A DNA stretch of 64,000 bases from Haemophilus influenzae (GTDB lineage: Bacteria; Pseudomonadota; Gammaproteobacteria; Enterobacterales; Pasteurellaceae): NCBI GenBank assembly GCA_923172585.1, contig OV298644.1, positions 1,847,362-1,911,361 on the forward strand. The letters run 5' to 3'. Of this stretch, positions 10,742-20,212 are shown one piece after another (the stretch's first letter is position 1; the number at the start of each line of letters is the position of its first letter). A program made the translations under genes and the position numbers. The notes under the pieces were generated by a model. The model was not told the origin of the DNA. It ran no database searches and saw only the letters and a list, made by a program, of their open reading frames with translations.

Positions 10742-11706
10742 TGTTATGGTCGGTTCTTCGCCATATTCTGTGGGTGGCATTATTATTACTCGTATTATCG
10801 CTATTAGGCTTTGTCATTTTATTGCGCGATCCTCTTAATGCGAATCTTGTTACACAAAACATTTATATCGGCTATTTCCATTATTTAGGCACCTTGTTAC
10901 AAGGTGATTTTGGCATTACCTATAACGGTGGAAAATCATTAATGAACCTTATTCTTACGGTTCTTCCTCCCACATTGGAACTTTGTTTCATTACATTGTT
11001 TTTGGCATTTATTTTTGGTTTGCCACTTGGCATTATAAGTGCGGTCAATTCTGAACAAGTTTTTGCAAAAAGTTTACAAATCCTATCTTATGTAGGGCTA
11101 TCTATTCCAATATTTTGGTTAGCCCCCATTTTACTGTATGTTGCCGCGCTCTCACATTGGGAAATTGCCGCTATTGGACAATATAATTTGCTTTACGAAA
11201 TTAAATCCATTACGGGATTTCCTGTTATTGATATGTGGTTTATGGAAGTACCTTATCGTACAAAAATCGTACAAAACATATTGCAACATTTAGCCTTACC
11301 AACATTGGTATTGTGTATTTTGCCAACAATGGAAATTATCCGCATTATTCATCAACGAGCAGAATATATTTTGAATCAAAATTTTTCTAAAGTAGCGACA
11401 ACACGGGGTTGGTCAAAATGGAAAATTCTCCATCAATATGTATTCCGTAATACTTTTCCCCTGCTTGTTCCACAAGTACCACGTGTATTCACATTAGTAT
11501 TAACGCAATGTATGTTGGTAGAAACGGCTTTAGGTTGGCCTGGCATTGGTCGTTGGTTAATTAATGCCGTAAATGAACAAGATTACAATAGCATTGCCGC
11601 AGGTGTAATTGTTATTGGTGTATGTATTATTTTGATTGATACATTCACTAAAATATTCACTTTTATACTCGATCCATTTAAAAAGAAAGGTTGGTATGCA
11701 AAATAA
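10741..11706 (+). CDS. sapB: SapB, permease of the Sap peptide transporter
   Basis: A 321-residue DppB/OppB-type inner-membrane permease. About six transmembrane segments are visible, beginning with LWVALLLLVLSLLGFVILL. The cytoplasmic EAA loop, which contacts the ATPases, corresponds to ATTRGWSKWKILHQYVFRNT. It is translationally coupled to sapA by a 1-nt overlap and overlaps the sapC start by 11 nt. Confidence 0.94.
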   Translation: MLWSVLRHILWVALLLLVLSLLGFVILLRDPLNANLVTQNIYIGYFHYLGTLLQGDFGITYNGGKSLMNLILTVLPPTLELCFITLFLAFIFGLPLGIISAVNSEQVFAKSLQILSYVGLSIPIFWLAPILLYVAALSHWEIAAIGQYNLLYEIKSITGFPVIDMWFMEVPYRTKIVQNILQHLALPTLVLCILPTMEIIRIIHQRAEYILNQNFSKVATTRGWSKWKILHQYVFRNTFPLLVPQVPRVFTLVLTQCMLVETALGWPGIGRWLINAVNEQDYNSIAAGVIVIGVCIILIDTFTKIFTFILDPFKKKGWYAK

Positions 11707-12583
11707 AGAACCTGATGAATTCCGCGAAAGCACCTCAATCTTTCAAATTTGGTTACGCTTTCGTCAAAATACCATCGCACTTTTTAGCTTTTATTTATTA
11801 ATCGCATTAATTTTTACCGCACTTTTTGCTAGTTATCTTGCACCTTATGCTGATAATCGACAATTTATTGGGCAAGAATTAATGCCTCCATCTTGGGTAG
11901 ATAGAGGAAAAATTGCTTTTTTCTTTGGTACTGATGATTTAGGTCGCGACATATTAAGTCGTTTAATTATGGGTACTCGTTATACCTTAGGTTCTGCTTT
12001 ACTGGTTGTCTTTTCAGTGGCAATAATAGGCGGCGCACTAGGAATTATTGCAGGACTACTGAAAGGTATTAAAGCTCGTTTTGTCGGGCATATTTTTGAT
12101 GCTTTTTTATCGTTACCTATTCTATTAATTGCCGTTGTTATTTCAACATTAATGGAACCAAGTTTATGGAATGCAATGTTTGCTACGCTATTAGCAATTT
12201 TGCCTTATTTCATTCACACTATCTATCGCGCTATTCAAAAAGAATTAGAAAAGGATTATGTTGTAATGCTAAAACTTGAAGGCATTTCCAATCAAGCCTT
12301 ATTAAAAAGCACTATTTTACCGAATATTACTGTTATTTATATTCAAGAAGTGGCTCGTGCTTTTGTGATAGCCGTGTTGGATATTAGCGCGTTAAGTTTT
12401 ATTTCTCTTGGTGCACAACGACCTACACCAGAATGGGGGGCAATGATAAAAGACTCTTTGGAACTACTTTATCTTGCACCTTGGACAGTACTTTTACCCG
12501 GTTTCGCTATTATTTTTACTATTTTATTAAGTATTATTTTCAGTAATGGCTTAACTAAAGCCATCAATCAACATCAAGAATAG
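11696..12583 (+). CDS. sapC: SapC, permease of the Sap peptide transporter
   Basis: A 295-residue DppC/OppC-type permease partner of SapB. I use ATG 11696 (AAAGG upstream, MQNKEPDEFRES...). An upstream in-frame ATG at 11636 lies deep in sapB and would add unrelated residues. It has the family's GTDDLGRDILSRLIMGTRYTL segment and an EAA loop around KLEGISNQALLKSTILPN. It ends 3 nt before sapD. Confidence 0.93.
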   Translation: MQNKEPDEFRESTSIFQIWLRFRQNTIALFSFYLLIALIFTALFASYLAPYADNRQFIGQELMPPSWVDRGKIAFFFGTDDLGRDILSRLIMGTRYTLGSALLVVFSVAIIGGALGIIAGLLKGIKARFVGHIFDAFLSLPILLIAVVISTLMEPSLWNAMFATLLAILPYFIHTIYRAIQKELEKDYVVMLKLEGISNQALLKSTILPNITVIYIQEVARAFVIAVLDISALSFISLGAQRPTPEWGAMIKDSLELLYLAPWTVLLPGFAIIFTILLSIIFSNGLTKAINQHQE

Positions 12584-12586
12584 CCT

Positions 12587-13634
12587 ATGGCACTTTTAGA
12601 CATTTGTAACCTCAATATTGAAATTCAAACCTCCAATGGACGTATAAAAATTGTAGATGGCGTCAATCTTTCCCTTAACGAAGGGGAAATCAGTGGATTA
12701 GTTGGCGAATCAGGCTCAGGAAAAAGCTTAATCGCTAAAGTCATTTGTAATGCAATCAAAGAAAATTGGATTATTACTGCCGATCGCTTTCGTTTTCACG
12801 ATATCGAATTACTTAAACTCAGTCCTAATAAACGACGTAAGATTGTCGGCAAAGAAATTTCAATGATTTTCCAAAATCCCTTATCTTGCCTTGATCCAAG
12901 TCGAAAAATAGGGAAACAACTCATCCAAAATATTCCTAATTGGACATTTAAAAATAAATGGTGGAAATGGTTTGGGTGGAAAAAAGACGTGCTATTGAAT
13001 TGTTACATCGCGTAGGAATTAAAGATCATCGTGATATTATGGCAAGCTATCCTAACGAACTGACAGAAGGTGAAGGACAAAAAGTTATGATCGCAATGGC
13101 TGTCGCTAATCAGCCACGTTTATTAATCGCAGATGAACCAACAAATGCATTAGAATCAACCACTGCCCTACAAGTTTTTCGTTTACTTTCCAGTATGAAC
13201 CAAAATCAGGGAACAACAATTTTACTTACGAGTAACGATATTAAAAGTATTAGTGAATGGTGCGATCAAATTTCAGTGCTTTATTGTGGGCAAAATACCG
13301 AATCTGCCCCGACTGAAATATTAATCGAAAGTCCCCATCATCCTTATACCCAAGCCTTAATTAATGCAGTACCCGATTTTACTCAACCTTTGGGGTTTAA
13401 AACTAAATTGGGTACGTTAGAAGGCACCGCGCCTATTTTAGAGCAAATGCCAATTGGCTGTCGTCTTGGCCCAAGATGCCCTTTTGCACAAAAAAATGTA
13501 TGGAAAAACCAAGACGATTGAAAATAAAACAACACGAATTTTCTTGTCATTATCCTATTAATTTACGAGAAAAAAATTTCAAAGAAAAAACAATCGCCAC
13601 CCCTTTTATACTTAATTGCAAAGGAAATGAATAA
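12587..13634 (+). pseudogene. sapD: sapD, ATPase of the Sap transporter, broken by two frameshifts
   Basis: Frame 1 (12587-13015) carries Walker [10 protein letters not shown] and the Q-loop region [11 protein letters not shown], then leaves the family after GWKK at an A6 run near 12979-12984. The frame used next carries the signature LTEGEGQK, Walker [14 protein letters not shown] and the [13 protein letters not shown] element, then fails at an A7 run near 13490-13497. The last frame gives the expected tail ([20 protein letters not shown]) ending TAA 13632-13634, which overlaps the sapF ATG. Adding one A at each run restores 349 residues, the expected length. As read, Walker A and Walker B are on separate polypeptides, so the ATPase is probably inactive. 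Confidence 0.88.
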
Positions 13635-14443
13635 TGCCCTTATTACAAGTGGAAGATTTAACTAAAACTTTTAAAGGTCACGCCAGTTTATTTGGTCGAA
13701 ATCAATTCAATGCAGTGGATAAAGTGAGTTTTACCCTTGAACGTAAACAAACACTTGCAATCATTGGCAATAATGGCTCTGGTAAATCAACCCTAGTGAA
13801 AATGATAGCGGGCATTATTCCGCCAACTTCTGGTCGAATTTTATTTAATGATCGAGAATTACAATATCAGGATGCCCAATCTAGAGCTAAACATATTCGT
13901 ATGGTTTTCCAAGATGCCAATTCTGCATTTAATCCACGTTTAAATATTGGACAAATATTAGACGAACCATTAAGCCTAGCGACAGATTGGACAGAAACAC
14001 AACGTAATGAAAAAATCTTTGAGACCCTCTCTCTTGTTGGGCTTTATCCTGATTACACAAATCTCAATATTAAGCATCTTTCTATTAGCCAAAAACAGCG
14101 TGTCGCTTTGGCACGTGCGCTGATTTTAGAACCTGAAATAATTATTATAGATGATGCAATTGGTAATTTAGATGCCTCGGTGCGCATTCAATTACTAAAT
14201 TTAACCCTTGATCTGCAGCAACGTTTAGGTATTTCTTATATTTATGTAGGGCAAGATCTCGGTGTAATTAAACATATTGCAGATACGATTATCGTAATGG
14301 ATGAAGGAAAAATGATTGAATATGGCAGCCCTCAAAATCTTTTTACTGATCCACAAACTGATGTTACTCGTCGCTTAGTCGAAAGCTATTTTGGCAAAAT
14401 TTTAGATGAAACCGCTTGGGTAAAAGACAAAAACGCTCACTAA
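13634..14443 (+). CDS. sapF: SapF, ATPase of the Sap peptide transporter
   Basis: The 269-residue second ABC ATPase of the Sap system. Walker A is GNNGSGKST. The signature loop is degenerate ([15 protein letters not shown]), as in other SapF proteins. Walker B reads [12 protein letters not shown], with Asp where the catalytic Glu normally stands (ADEALASLD in E. coli SapF), so its ATPase activity may be weak. The start overlaps the corrected sapD stop. It is followed 11 nt later by yeiH. Confidence 0.93.
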
Positions 14444-14454
14444 GGAAAGAAAAA

Positions 14455-15471
14455 ATGAACACTCGTCCCTTTTATTTCGGACTTATATTTATCGCGATTA
14501 TCGCTGTACTTGCTAACTATTTAGGAAGCACCGACTTTTCCCATCATTATCATATCAGTGCCTTAATTATTGCCATCTTACTGGGAATGGCAATCGGCAA
14601 TACCATTTACCCGCAATTTTCAACACAAGTAGAAAAAGGCGTATTATTTGCCAAAGGCACGCTTCTTCGCACTGGCATTGTGCTGTATGGTTTTCGTCTC
14701 ACTTTTGGCGACATTGCCGATGTTGGCTTAAATGCTGTTGTCACTGATGCCATTATGCTAATTTCAACCTTTTTTCTTACCGCACTTTTGGGCATTCGTT
14801 ATCTAAAAATGGATAAACAATTGGTTTATCTCACTGGGGCAGGATGTAGTATTTGTGGTGCGGCAGCGGTTATGGCGGCAGAGCCTGTTACCAAAGCAGA
14901 ATCTCATAAAGTTTCAGTGGTGATTGCCGTAGTGGTCATTTTCGGGACGCTTTCTATTTTTACTTATCCATTTTTCTACACTTGGTCACAACATTTAATT
15001 AACGCTCATCAATTCGGTATTTATGTTGGCTCTAGCGTGCATGAAGTGGCTCAAGTTTATGCCATTGGGGGAAATATTGATCCTATCGTGGCAAATACTG
15101 CCGTCATTACCAAAATGCTCCGAGTGATGATGCTTGCACCATTTTTATTAATGCTTTCTTGGTTATTAACACGTAGTGATGGGGTATCAGAAAATACGTC
15201 ACACAAAATTACAATTCCTTGGTTTGCTGTACTTTTTATTGGCGTTGCCATTTTTAATTCTTTTGATTTATTACCAAAAGAACTCGTGAAATTATTAGTT
15301 GAAATCGATTCTTTCTTATTAATTTCAGCGATGGCTGCACTTGGCTTAACTACGCAAGCAAGTGCAATCAAGAAAGCAGGACTAAAACCTCTGATTTTAG
15401 GGATACTGATTTATTTATGGCTAGTGATTGGAGGATTTTTAGTGAACTATGGAATATCAAAATTAATATAA
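14455..15471 (+). CDS. yeiH: YeiH family (UPF0324) membrane protein
   Basis: A 338-residue integral membrane protein from ATG 14455 (AAGGAAAG upstream). About ten hydrophobic segments are visible. It has the family signatures [25 protein letters not shown] and [16 protein letters not shown]0324 proteins are predicted transporters of unknown substrate. It is the likely last gene of the sap transcript, ending at the terminator at 15487. Confidence 0.85.
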   Translation: MNTRPFYFGLIFIAIIAVLANYLGSTDFSHHYHISALIIAILLGMAIGNTIYPQFSTQVEKGVLFAKGTLLRTGIVLYGFRLTFGDIADVGLNAVVTDAIMLISTFFLTALLGIRYLKMDKQLVYLTGAGCSICGAAAVMAAEPVTKAESHKVSVVIAVVVIFGTLSIFTYPFFYTWSQHLINAHQFGIYVGSSVHEVAQVYAIGGNIDPIVANTAVITKMLRVMMLAPFLLMLSWLLTRSDGVSENTSHKITIPWFAVLFIGVAIFNSFDLLPKELVKLLVEIDSFLLISAMAALGLTTQASAIKKAGLKPLILGILIYLWLVIGGFLVNYGISKLI

Positions 15472-15486
15472 ATTCACTTAAAATTG

Positions 15487-15515
15487 ACCGCACTTTTAAA
15501 GTGCGGTCTTTTTTT
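15487..15515. terminator. bidirectional terminator between yeiH and truA
   Basis: ACCGCACTTTTAAAGTGCGGT is an inverted uptake-sequence pair almost without loop, followed by TCTTTTTTT on the plus strand. Confidence 0.85.
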
Positions 15516-15562
15516 ATGAAGAATATTTTCAGATATGGTTATTTAAAAGATGAAATTACGCT

Positions 15563-16372
15563 TTATTTCAAAGGACGATTTAATAAACCATCCTCTAAAA
15601 ATAAAGGGCCAATTGGGCGTTTAGGAATATCAAACTTTTGTGGATAAATCACATCCACCAAATACAATCCATCGGGTTTTGCTGTTGGTGCGGCAAGCTG
15701 ACGATTTTTCTGCTCAAGCAGCCATTGCATCCATTCAATCGGCTGATTTCCAGCACCGACCTCAATCAAACTTCCCACAATATTGCGCACCATATGATGC
15801 ACAAAAGCGTTCGCCTGAATATCAACAATAATATATTTTCCGATACGAGACACATTCAAATGATGCACATTACGCCAAGGCGTATGAGACTGACATTGAG
15901 CCGCACGGAAAGAGGAAAAATCCTGTTCGCCAAGTAAACATTGCCCTGCCTGATGCATTTTTTCCGCATCTAAATCTAAATGACAATGTGTTATTCCTCC
16001 CGCTAAAATCGCAGAGCGTAATTTATTACAATAAAGAATATAACGGTAACGGCGTGCTGTTGCAGAAAATCTCGCATGGAATTCATCATCGACTTGTTTT
16101 GCCCAACTCACTGCAATGTCATCAGGTAAATGAGCATTCGTACCAAAAGCCCAAGCCTTCTCTGGACGAACCGCATTGGTTTCAAAATGAACAACCTGCC
16201 CCGTTCCACTTACGCCAGAATCCGTTCTGCCAGCACAAAATATTTCAATTTTTTCATTTGCAATGTGAGAAAGTGCCTTTTCTAATTCTTCTTGTACACT
16301 GCGGACTTTTTCTTGTCTCTGCCAACCATAATAATTTTGCCCGTTATACTCAATGCCTAATGCAATTTTCAT
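15563..16372 (-). CDS. truA: tRNA pseudouridine(38-40) synthase
   Basis: Isomerises uridines 38-40 in tRNA anticodon arms. The product is 269 residues (E. coli 270). The catalytic Asp lies in [18 protein letters not shown]. The usual motif is GRTDAGVHGTGQ, so a His is replaced by Ser. The C-terminal [15 protein letters not shown] element is present. It is single-gene and convergent with yeiH. Confidence 0.95.
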   Translation of the reverse strand: MKIALGIEYNGQNYYGWQRQEKVRSVQEELEKALSHIANEKIEIFCAGRTDSGVSGTGQVVHFETNAVRPEKAWAFGTNAHLPDDIAVSWAKQVDDEFHARFSATARRYRYILYCNKLRSAILAGGITHCHLDLDAEKMHQAGQCLLGEQDFSSFRAAQCQSHTPWRNVHHLNVSRIGKYIIVDIQANAFVHHMVRNIVGSLIEVGAGNQPIEWMQWLLEQKNRQLAAPTAKPDGLYLVDVIYPQKFDIPKRPIGPLFLEDGLLNRPLK

Positions 16373-16606
16373 TTTTTACCTTTTGGCTTAATAAAGTGCG
16401 GTTATGGTAGCCCAAGTTTATTTGGAGCGCAAATGCATAAAAACACTCCAAAATTTATTCAAAAATAAGCGATAGTTTCTAAAAATTACAACAATTAATG
16501 TGAAATTTTTGTGATAAAGATCTCATTCTGATAATCTGCCATTAGAGTTTACACTCCAAACTCCCTATAATTAATCAATATATTATGAAAAACTAAAAGG
16601 AAAATT

Positions 16607-17629
16607 ATGAAAACATTAAGTGAATTTATCGTTGAACGCCAAGCAGAATATCCAAACGCAAAGGGGGAATTGAGTGGTATTTTGTCGTCAATTCGTCTTT
16701 TAGCGAAAATTATTCATCGAGATATTAACAAAGCAGGTTTAACAAATATTCTCGGTCAATCTGGTATTGAAAATGTACAAGGCGAAAGTCAAATGAAGCT
16801 CGATTTATTCGCCCATAACACGATGAAAGCGGCATTAATGGCACGTGAAGAAGTGGCTGGTTTTGCATCTGAAGAAGAAGAAAGTTTTATCGCATTTGAT
16901 ACAGAACGTGGCCGTAATGCAAAATATATTATTTTAACGGATCCCCTTGATGGTTCTTCAAATATTGATGTAAACGTATCTGTAGGGACAATTTTCTCCA
17001 TTTACCGTCGCGTATCTCCAATTGGCTCACCTGTTACCTTAGAAGATTTTATGCAACCAGGTAATAAACAAGTCGCGGCGGGTTATATTGTTTATGGTTC
17101 ATCAACAATGTTGGTATATACCACTGGTAATGGAGTTAATGGTTTCACTTATGATCCGTCTATCGGTACATTCTGTCTTTCTCATGAAAATATACAAATG
17201 CCAAAAGAGGGCAAAATTTATTCCATCAACGAAGGACAATACCTGAAATTCCCGCAAGGTGTAAAAAAATACATTAAATATTGCCAAGAAGAAGATAAAG
17301 CAACTCATCGCCCTTACGTATCTCGCTATATTGGTTCACTTGTAGCAGACTTCCACCGCAATTTATTAAAAGGCGGCATTTATATTTACCCAAGTGCTAC
17401 CAACTATCCAAATGGAAAACTCCGTTTATTATATGAAGGCAATCCTATTGCATTTTTAGCGGAGCAAGCTGGTGGTGTCGCAACAGATGGTTATCGTCGA
17501 ATTTTAGATATCGAACCAACCGCACTTCATGAACGTGTTCCACTTTTTGTCGGTTCTGCAGAAATGGTAAAAAAAGCGCAAGAAATGATGGAAGAATTTA
17601 AAAAGAATAATAAAAATCTCCTCGATTAA
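16607..17629 (+). CDS. fbp: fructose-1,6-bisphosphatase, class I
   Basis: Gluconeogenic hydrolysis of fructose-1,6-bisphosphate to fructose-6-phosphate. The product is 340 residues. The metal-binding signature [12 protein letters not shown] is near residues 110-121. Other family elements are FASEEEE, the [20 protein letters not shown] substrate loop, and VGS near the end. The RBS AAAGGAAA precedes ATG 16607. It is single-gene with its own terminator. Confidence 0.97.
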   Translation: MKTLSEFIVERQAEYPNAKGELSGILSSIRLLAKIIHRDINKAGLTNILGQSGIENVQGESQMKLDLFAHNTMKAALMAREEVAGFASEEEESFIAFDTERGRNAKYIILTDPLDGSSNIDVNVSVGTIFSIYRRVSPIGSPVTLEDFMQPGNKQVAAGYIVYGSSTMLVYTTGNGVNGFTYDPSIGTFCLSHENIQMPKEGKIYSINEGQYLKFPQGVKKYIKYCQEEDKATHRPYVSRYIGSLVADFHRNLLKGGIYIYPSATNYPNGKLRLLYEGNPIAFLAEQAGGVATDGYRRILDIEPTALHERVPLFVGSAEMVKKAQEMMEEFKKNNKNLLD

Positions 17630-17645
17630 AAGGGGAGATTTTTAT
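17612..17645 (+). terminator. fbp terminator
   Basis: AAAAATCTCC and GGGGAGATTTTT form a stem overlapping the fbp stop codon, followed by T residues. It contains no uptake sequence. Confidence 0.75.
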
Positions 17646-17740
17646 CAATAAAAAGCATAGCCCAACTTTTCAGCCAACGCATAACAAAGCGTCCCTTTCC
17701 CAGCACCACTAGGACCATCAACAGTAATAATCATTCCCAT
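17645..17740 (-). pseudogene. cmk: cmk 5' fragment (cytidylate kinase, truncated second copy)
   Basis: Thirty-one codons identical in style to the start of cytidylate kinase: [20 protein letters not shown], then AEKLGYAFY and a stop. The P-loop GPSGAGKG is complete but the remaining 190 or so residues are absent. The break coincides with the fbp terminator. A full-length cmk must exist elsewhere because the enzyme is needed for CDP synthesis. I infer a duplication remnant at the border of the acquired pdxST segment. 17741-18209 holds no recognisable gene, only AT-rich sequence. Confidence 0.8.
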
Positions 17741-18209
17741 ACAAATTATCCTTTCATTCTCAAAATTTTGCGCATTATAGAGACAATTGCCCCTCATTAC
17801 CATCCTAGAGATTATTACTAGCTTCCATGTTTTGTATGGCTTATCTAATAAAGTTAATTTCACAAGCTCTAGGAAAGCGTAAACTCCCTTTCAAGCTTTT
17901 TCTTAAATTTCAGAAAATCTAACCACATAGAAAAAGGTTTTTAAAAACATTTCAAGGTTTTTTTAATAACTATTGTGGCACTTAAGGACGAAATTCTTTC
18001 AGCTAAAGTAGCTCTTTTTTCTATTATTAAATTGGACAATCCTTCTGACGTTCTACACTTCGTTTATACAAAAAACTGAAATTAAGCACGCTAGACATTA
18101 TGCCTTTTAATATATACGCATTTTTTCAAACTTGTTCTAAAGACTTTTCTACATTACAATAAAAAACGTATGCTATCAATACAAATAATCAAATAATGAG
18201 GACAAAGAA

Positions 18210-19085
18210 ATGGCTGAAAATCGTTATGAACTAAATAAAAACTTAGCACAGATGCTCAAAGGTGGTGTTATCATGGATGTTCAAAACCCTGAACAAGCTC
18301 GCATTGCAGAAGCTGCTGGTGCAGCTGCAGTGATGGCTTTGGAACGAATTCCTGCAGATATTCGTGCTGTTGGAGGTGTCTCTCGAATGAGCGATCCTAA
18401 GATGATCAAGGAAATCCAAGGAGCAGTTAGCATTCCAGTTATGGCAAAAGTTAGAATTGGACATTTCGTTGAGGCTCAGATTTTGGAAGCTATTGAAATT
18501 GACTATATCGATGAGAGTGAAGTGCTTTCTCCAGCTGACAACCGTTTCCATGTGGACAAGAAAGAATTCCAAGTACCTTTTGTATGTGGTGCCAAGGATT
18601 TGGGCGAGGCCTTGCGTCGTATCGCTGAAGGGGCTTCAATGATTTGTACAAAAGGAGAACCAGGAACAGGAGATATCGTCCAAGCTGTTCGCCATATGCG
18701 CATGATGAGTCAAGAAATTCGTCGCATTCAAAATTTACGTGAGGACGAGCTCTATGTTGCGGCCAAAGATTTACAAGTTCCTGTAGAATTGGTTCAATAC
18801 GTCCATAAACATGGGAAATTGCCAGTTGTCAACTTCGCAGCTGGAGGAATTGCAACTCCAGCAGATGCGGCCTTGATGATGCAACTTGGCGCAGAGGGTG
18901 TCTTTGTTGGTTCAGGTATTTTTAAGTCAGGAGATCCTATAAAACGTGCGAGTGCTATTGTCAAAGCTGTAACTAACTATCGAAATCCACAAATCCTAGC
19001 GCAAATCTCCGAAGATTTAGGTGAAGCCATGGTTGGTATCAATGAAAATGAAATCCAAATTCTCATGGCTGAGCGAGGAAAATAA
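18210..19085 (+). CDS. pdxS: pyridoxal 5'-phosphate synthase subunit PdxS
   Basis: Synthase subunit of the DXP-independent vitamin B6 pathway: makes PLP from ribose 5-phosphate, glyceraldehyde 3-phosphate and ammonia delivered by PdxT. The product is 291 residues with the TIM-barrel motifs GGVIMDV (Asp23), VMAKVRIGH (Lys80, equivalent to B. subtilis Lys81) and TKGEPGTG (Lys148, equivalent to Lys149). The sequence is strikingly like streptococcal PdxS. Codon choice is less AT-biased than neighbours, and no uptake sequence lies inside. Residue 146 is Cys where the family has Arg (see findings). The stop overlaps the spacing to pdxT by 4 nt. Confidence 0.95.
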
Positions 19086-19664
19086 ATGAAAATCGGAATA
19101 TTAGCTCTACAAGGTGCCTTTGCGGAACATGCACGAATGCTAGAAAAATTAGGAATTGAAAGTGTCGAACTGAGAAATTTAAAAAATTTTCAACAACATT
19201 ACAGTGATTTATCAGGTTTGATCCTACCTGGCGGTGAGTCAACCGCCATAGGAAAACTTTTAAGAGAGCTGTATATGCTGGAACCGATAAAACAAGCTAT
19301 CTCTTCTGGCTTTCCTGTCTTTGGAACTTGTGCTGGTTTGATTCTGTTGGCTAAAGAGATTACTTCTCAGAAAGAGAGTCATTTTGGAACAATGGACATT
19401 GTGGTTGAGAGGAATGCCTATGGACGCCAATTGGGAAGTTTCTATACAGAAGCAGATTGCAAAGGGGTTGGTAAAATTCCTATGACTTTTATCAGAGGAC
19501 CTATTATCAGTAGTGTTGGTAAAAAAGTCAATATTCTTGCAACGGTAAATAATAAAATCGTTGCAGCCCAAGAAAAGAATATGCTGGTAACATCATTTCA
19601 TCCTGAATTAACAAATAACTTGAGTTTGCATAAGTACTTTATCGATATATGTAAAGTAGCATAA
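19086..19664 (+). CDS. pdxT: pyridoxal 5'-phosphate synthase glutaminase subunit PdxT
   Basis: Glutamine amidotransferase that feeds ammonia to PdxS. The product is 192 residues. It shows the oxyanion motif [13 protein letters not shown], the nucleophile Cys79 in [10 protein letters not shown], and the His-Glu pair in TSFHPEL near residues 169-175. The triad is intact. The ATG directly follows the pdxS stop, so translation is coupled. The pair looks horizontally acquired from a Gram-positive donor. Confidence 0.94.
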
Positions 19665-19790
19665 ACCATTATCTGCATATCTGCCCTCCCTAGGAAACAA
19701 ACCATATTGTAGCAATGAGAGCAGATAATTTTCATCAAAAAACCGAACAGTTACTAGACTTAAAACCGAATGCAAGGTAGGATAAGGTTG

Positions 19791-20118
19791 AACAAAAACA
19801 AAATTTCTTGTTGTATTGACGAGAGCAAACGCCACTTCGTAATTGGGCTTTCCCCAAAACGAACCAAAATCAACAATCCTAAAGACATTACACACCATTG
19901 AGTATTTACAAGGTTTCAATGCGGACTGAATCATCTATGAAAGCACCGACGGCTTGGATCTTACGATTGCCAAAATATTATATCAAGCAGCCTTTTTCGT
20001 GCTCATTGCCAATCCACGACAAATCAATCACTTTACAATGTCACATTTAGTAACCAACAATTACTGTACAAGGGTAGACTGGAATAAGTCAAATAATTTT
20101 GCGGTAAACATCAGATAA
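19791..20118 (+). mobile_element. degraded IS110-family transposase remnant
   Basis: Two frames together give pieces of an IS110/Piv-type transposase. The first is CCIDESKRHFVIGLSPKRT, matching the N-terminal GIDVSK.. block. The second is YESTDGLDLTIAKILYQAAF plus FVLIANPRQINHFT, matching the E.TGGYE..LA..L..AGF.V.V.NPRQI..FA block. Stops and a frame change interrupt it and the C-terminal half is missing. I saw no terminal repeats. The rest of 19665-20212 holds no other gene. Confidence 0.6.
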
Positions 20119-20212
20119 TTTGCTGACCTTATTTTGATGAGTTGGCTCTATCTAAGAAGAGGAAATAATAAACAAGCGGTCACATTTGACATCTTGTTTG
20201 CATTTTAGAGAT

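Noticed and set aside
12970-12990. Programmed frameshifting in sapD
   Set aside because: A second shift of the same kind follows in the gene, no stimulatory structure or slippery heptamer with reading benefit is seen, and the pattern matches other A-run deletions here.
16000-16410. Plus-strand open frame of 140 codons opposite truA
   Set aside because: Antisense shadow of a well-conserved gene, with no Shine-Dalgarno and no recognisable protein pattern.
17741-18209. A regulator gene (such as pdxR) before pdxS
   Set aside because: No open frame of useful size or helix-turn-helix pattern is present. The stretch is AT-rich, with only the cmk stub at its edge.
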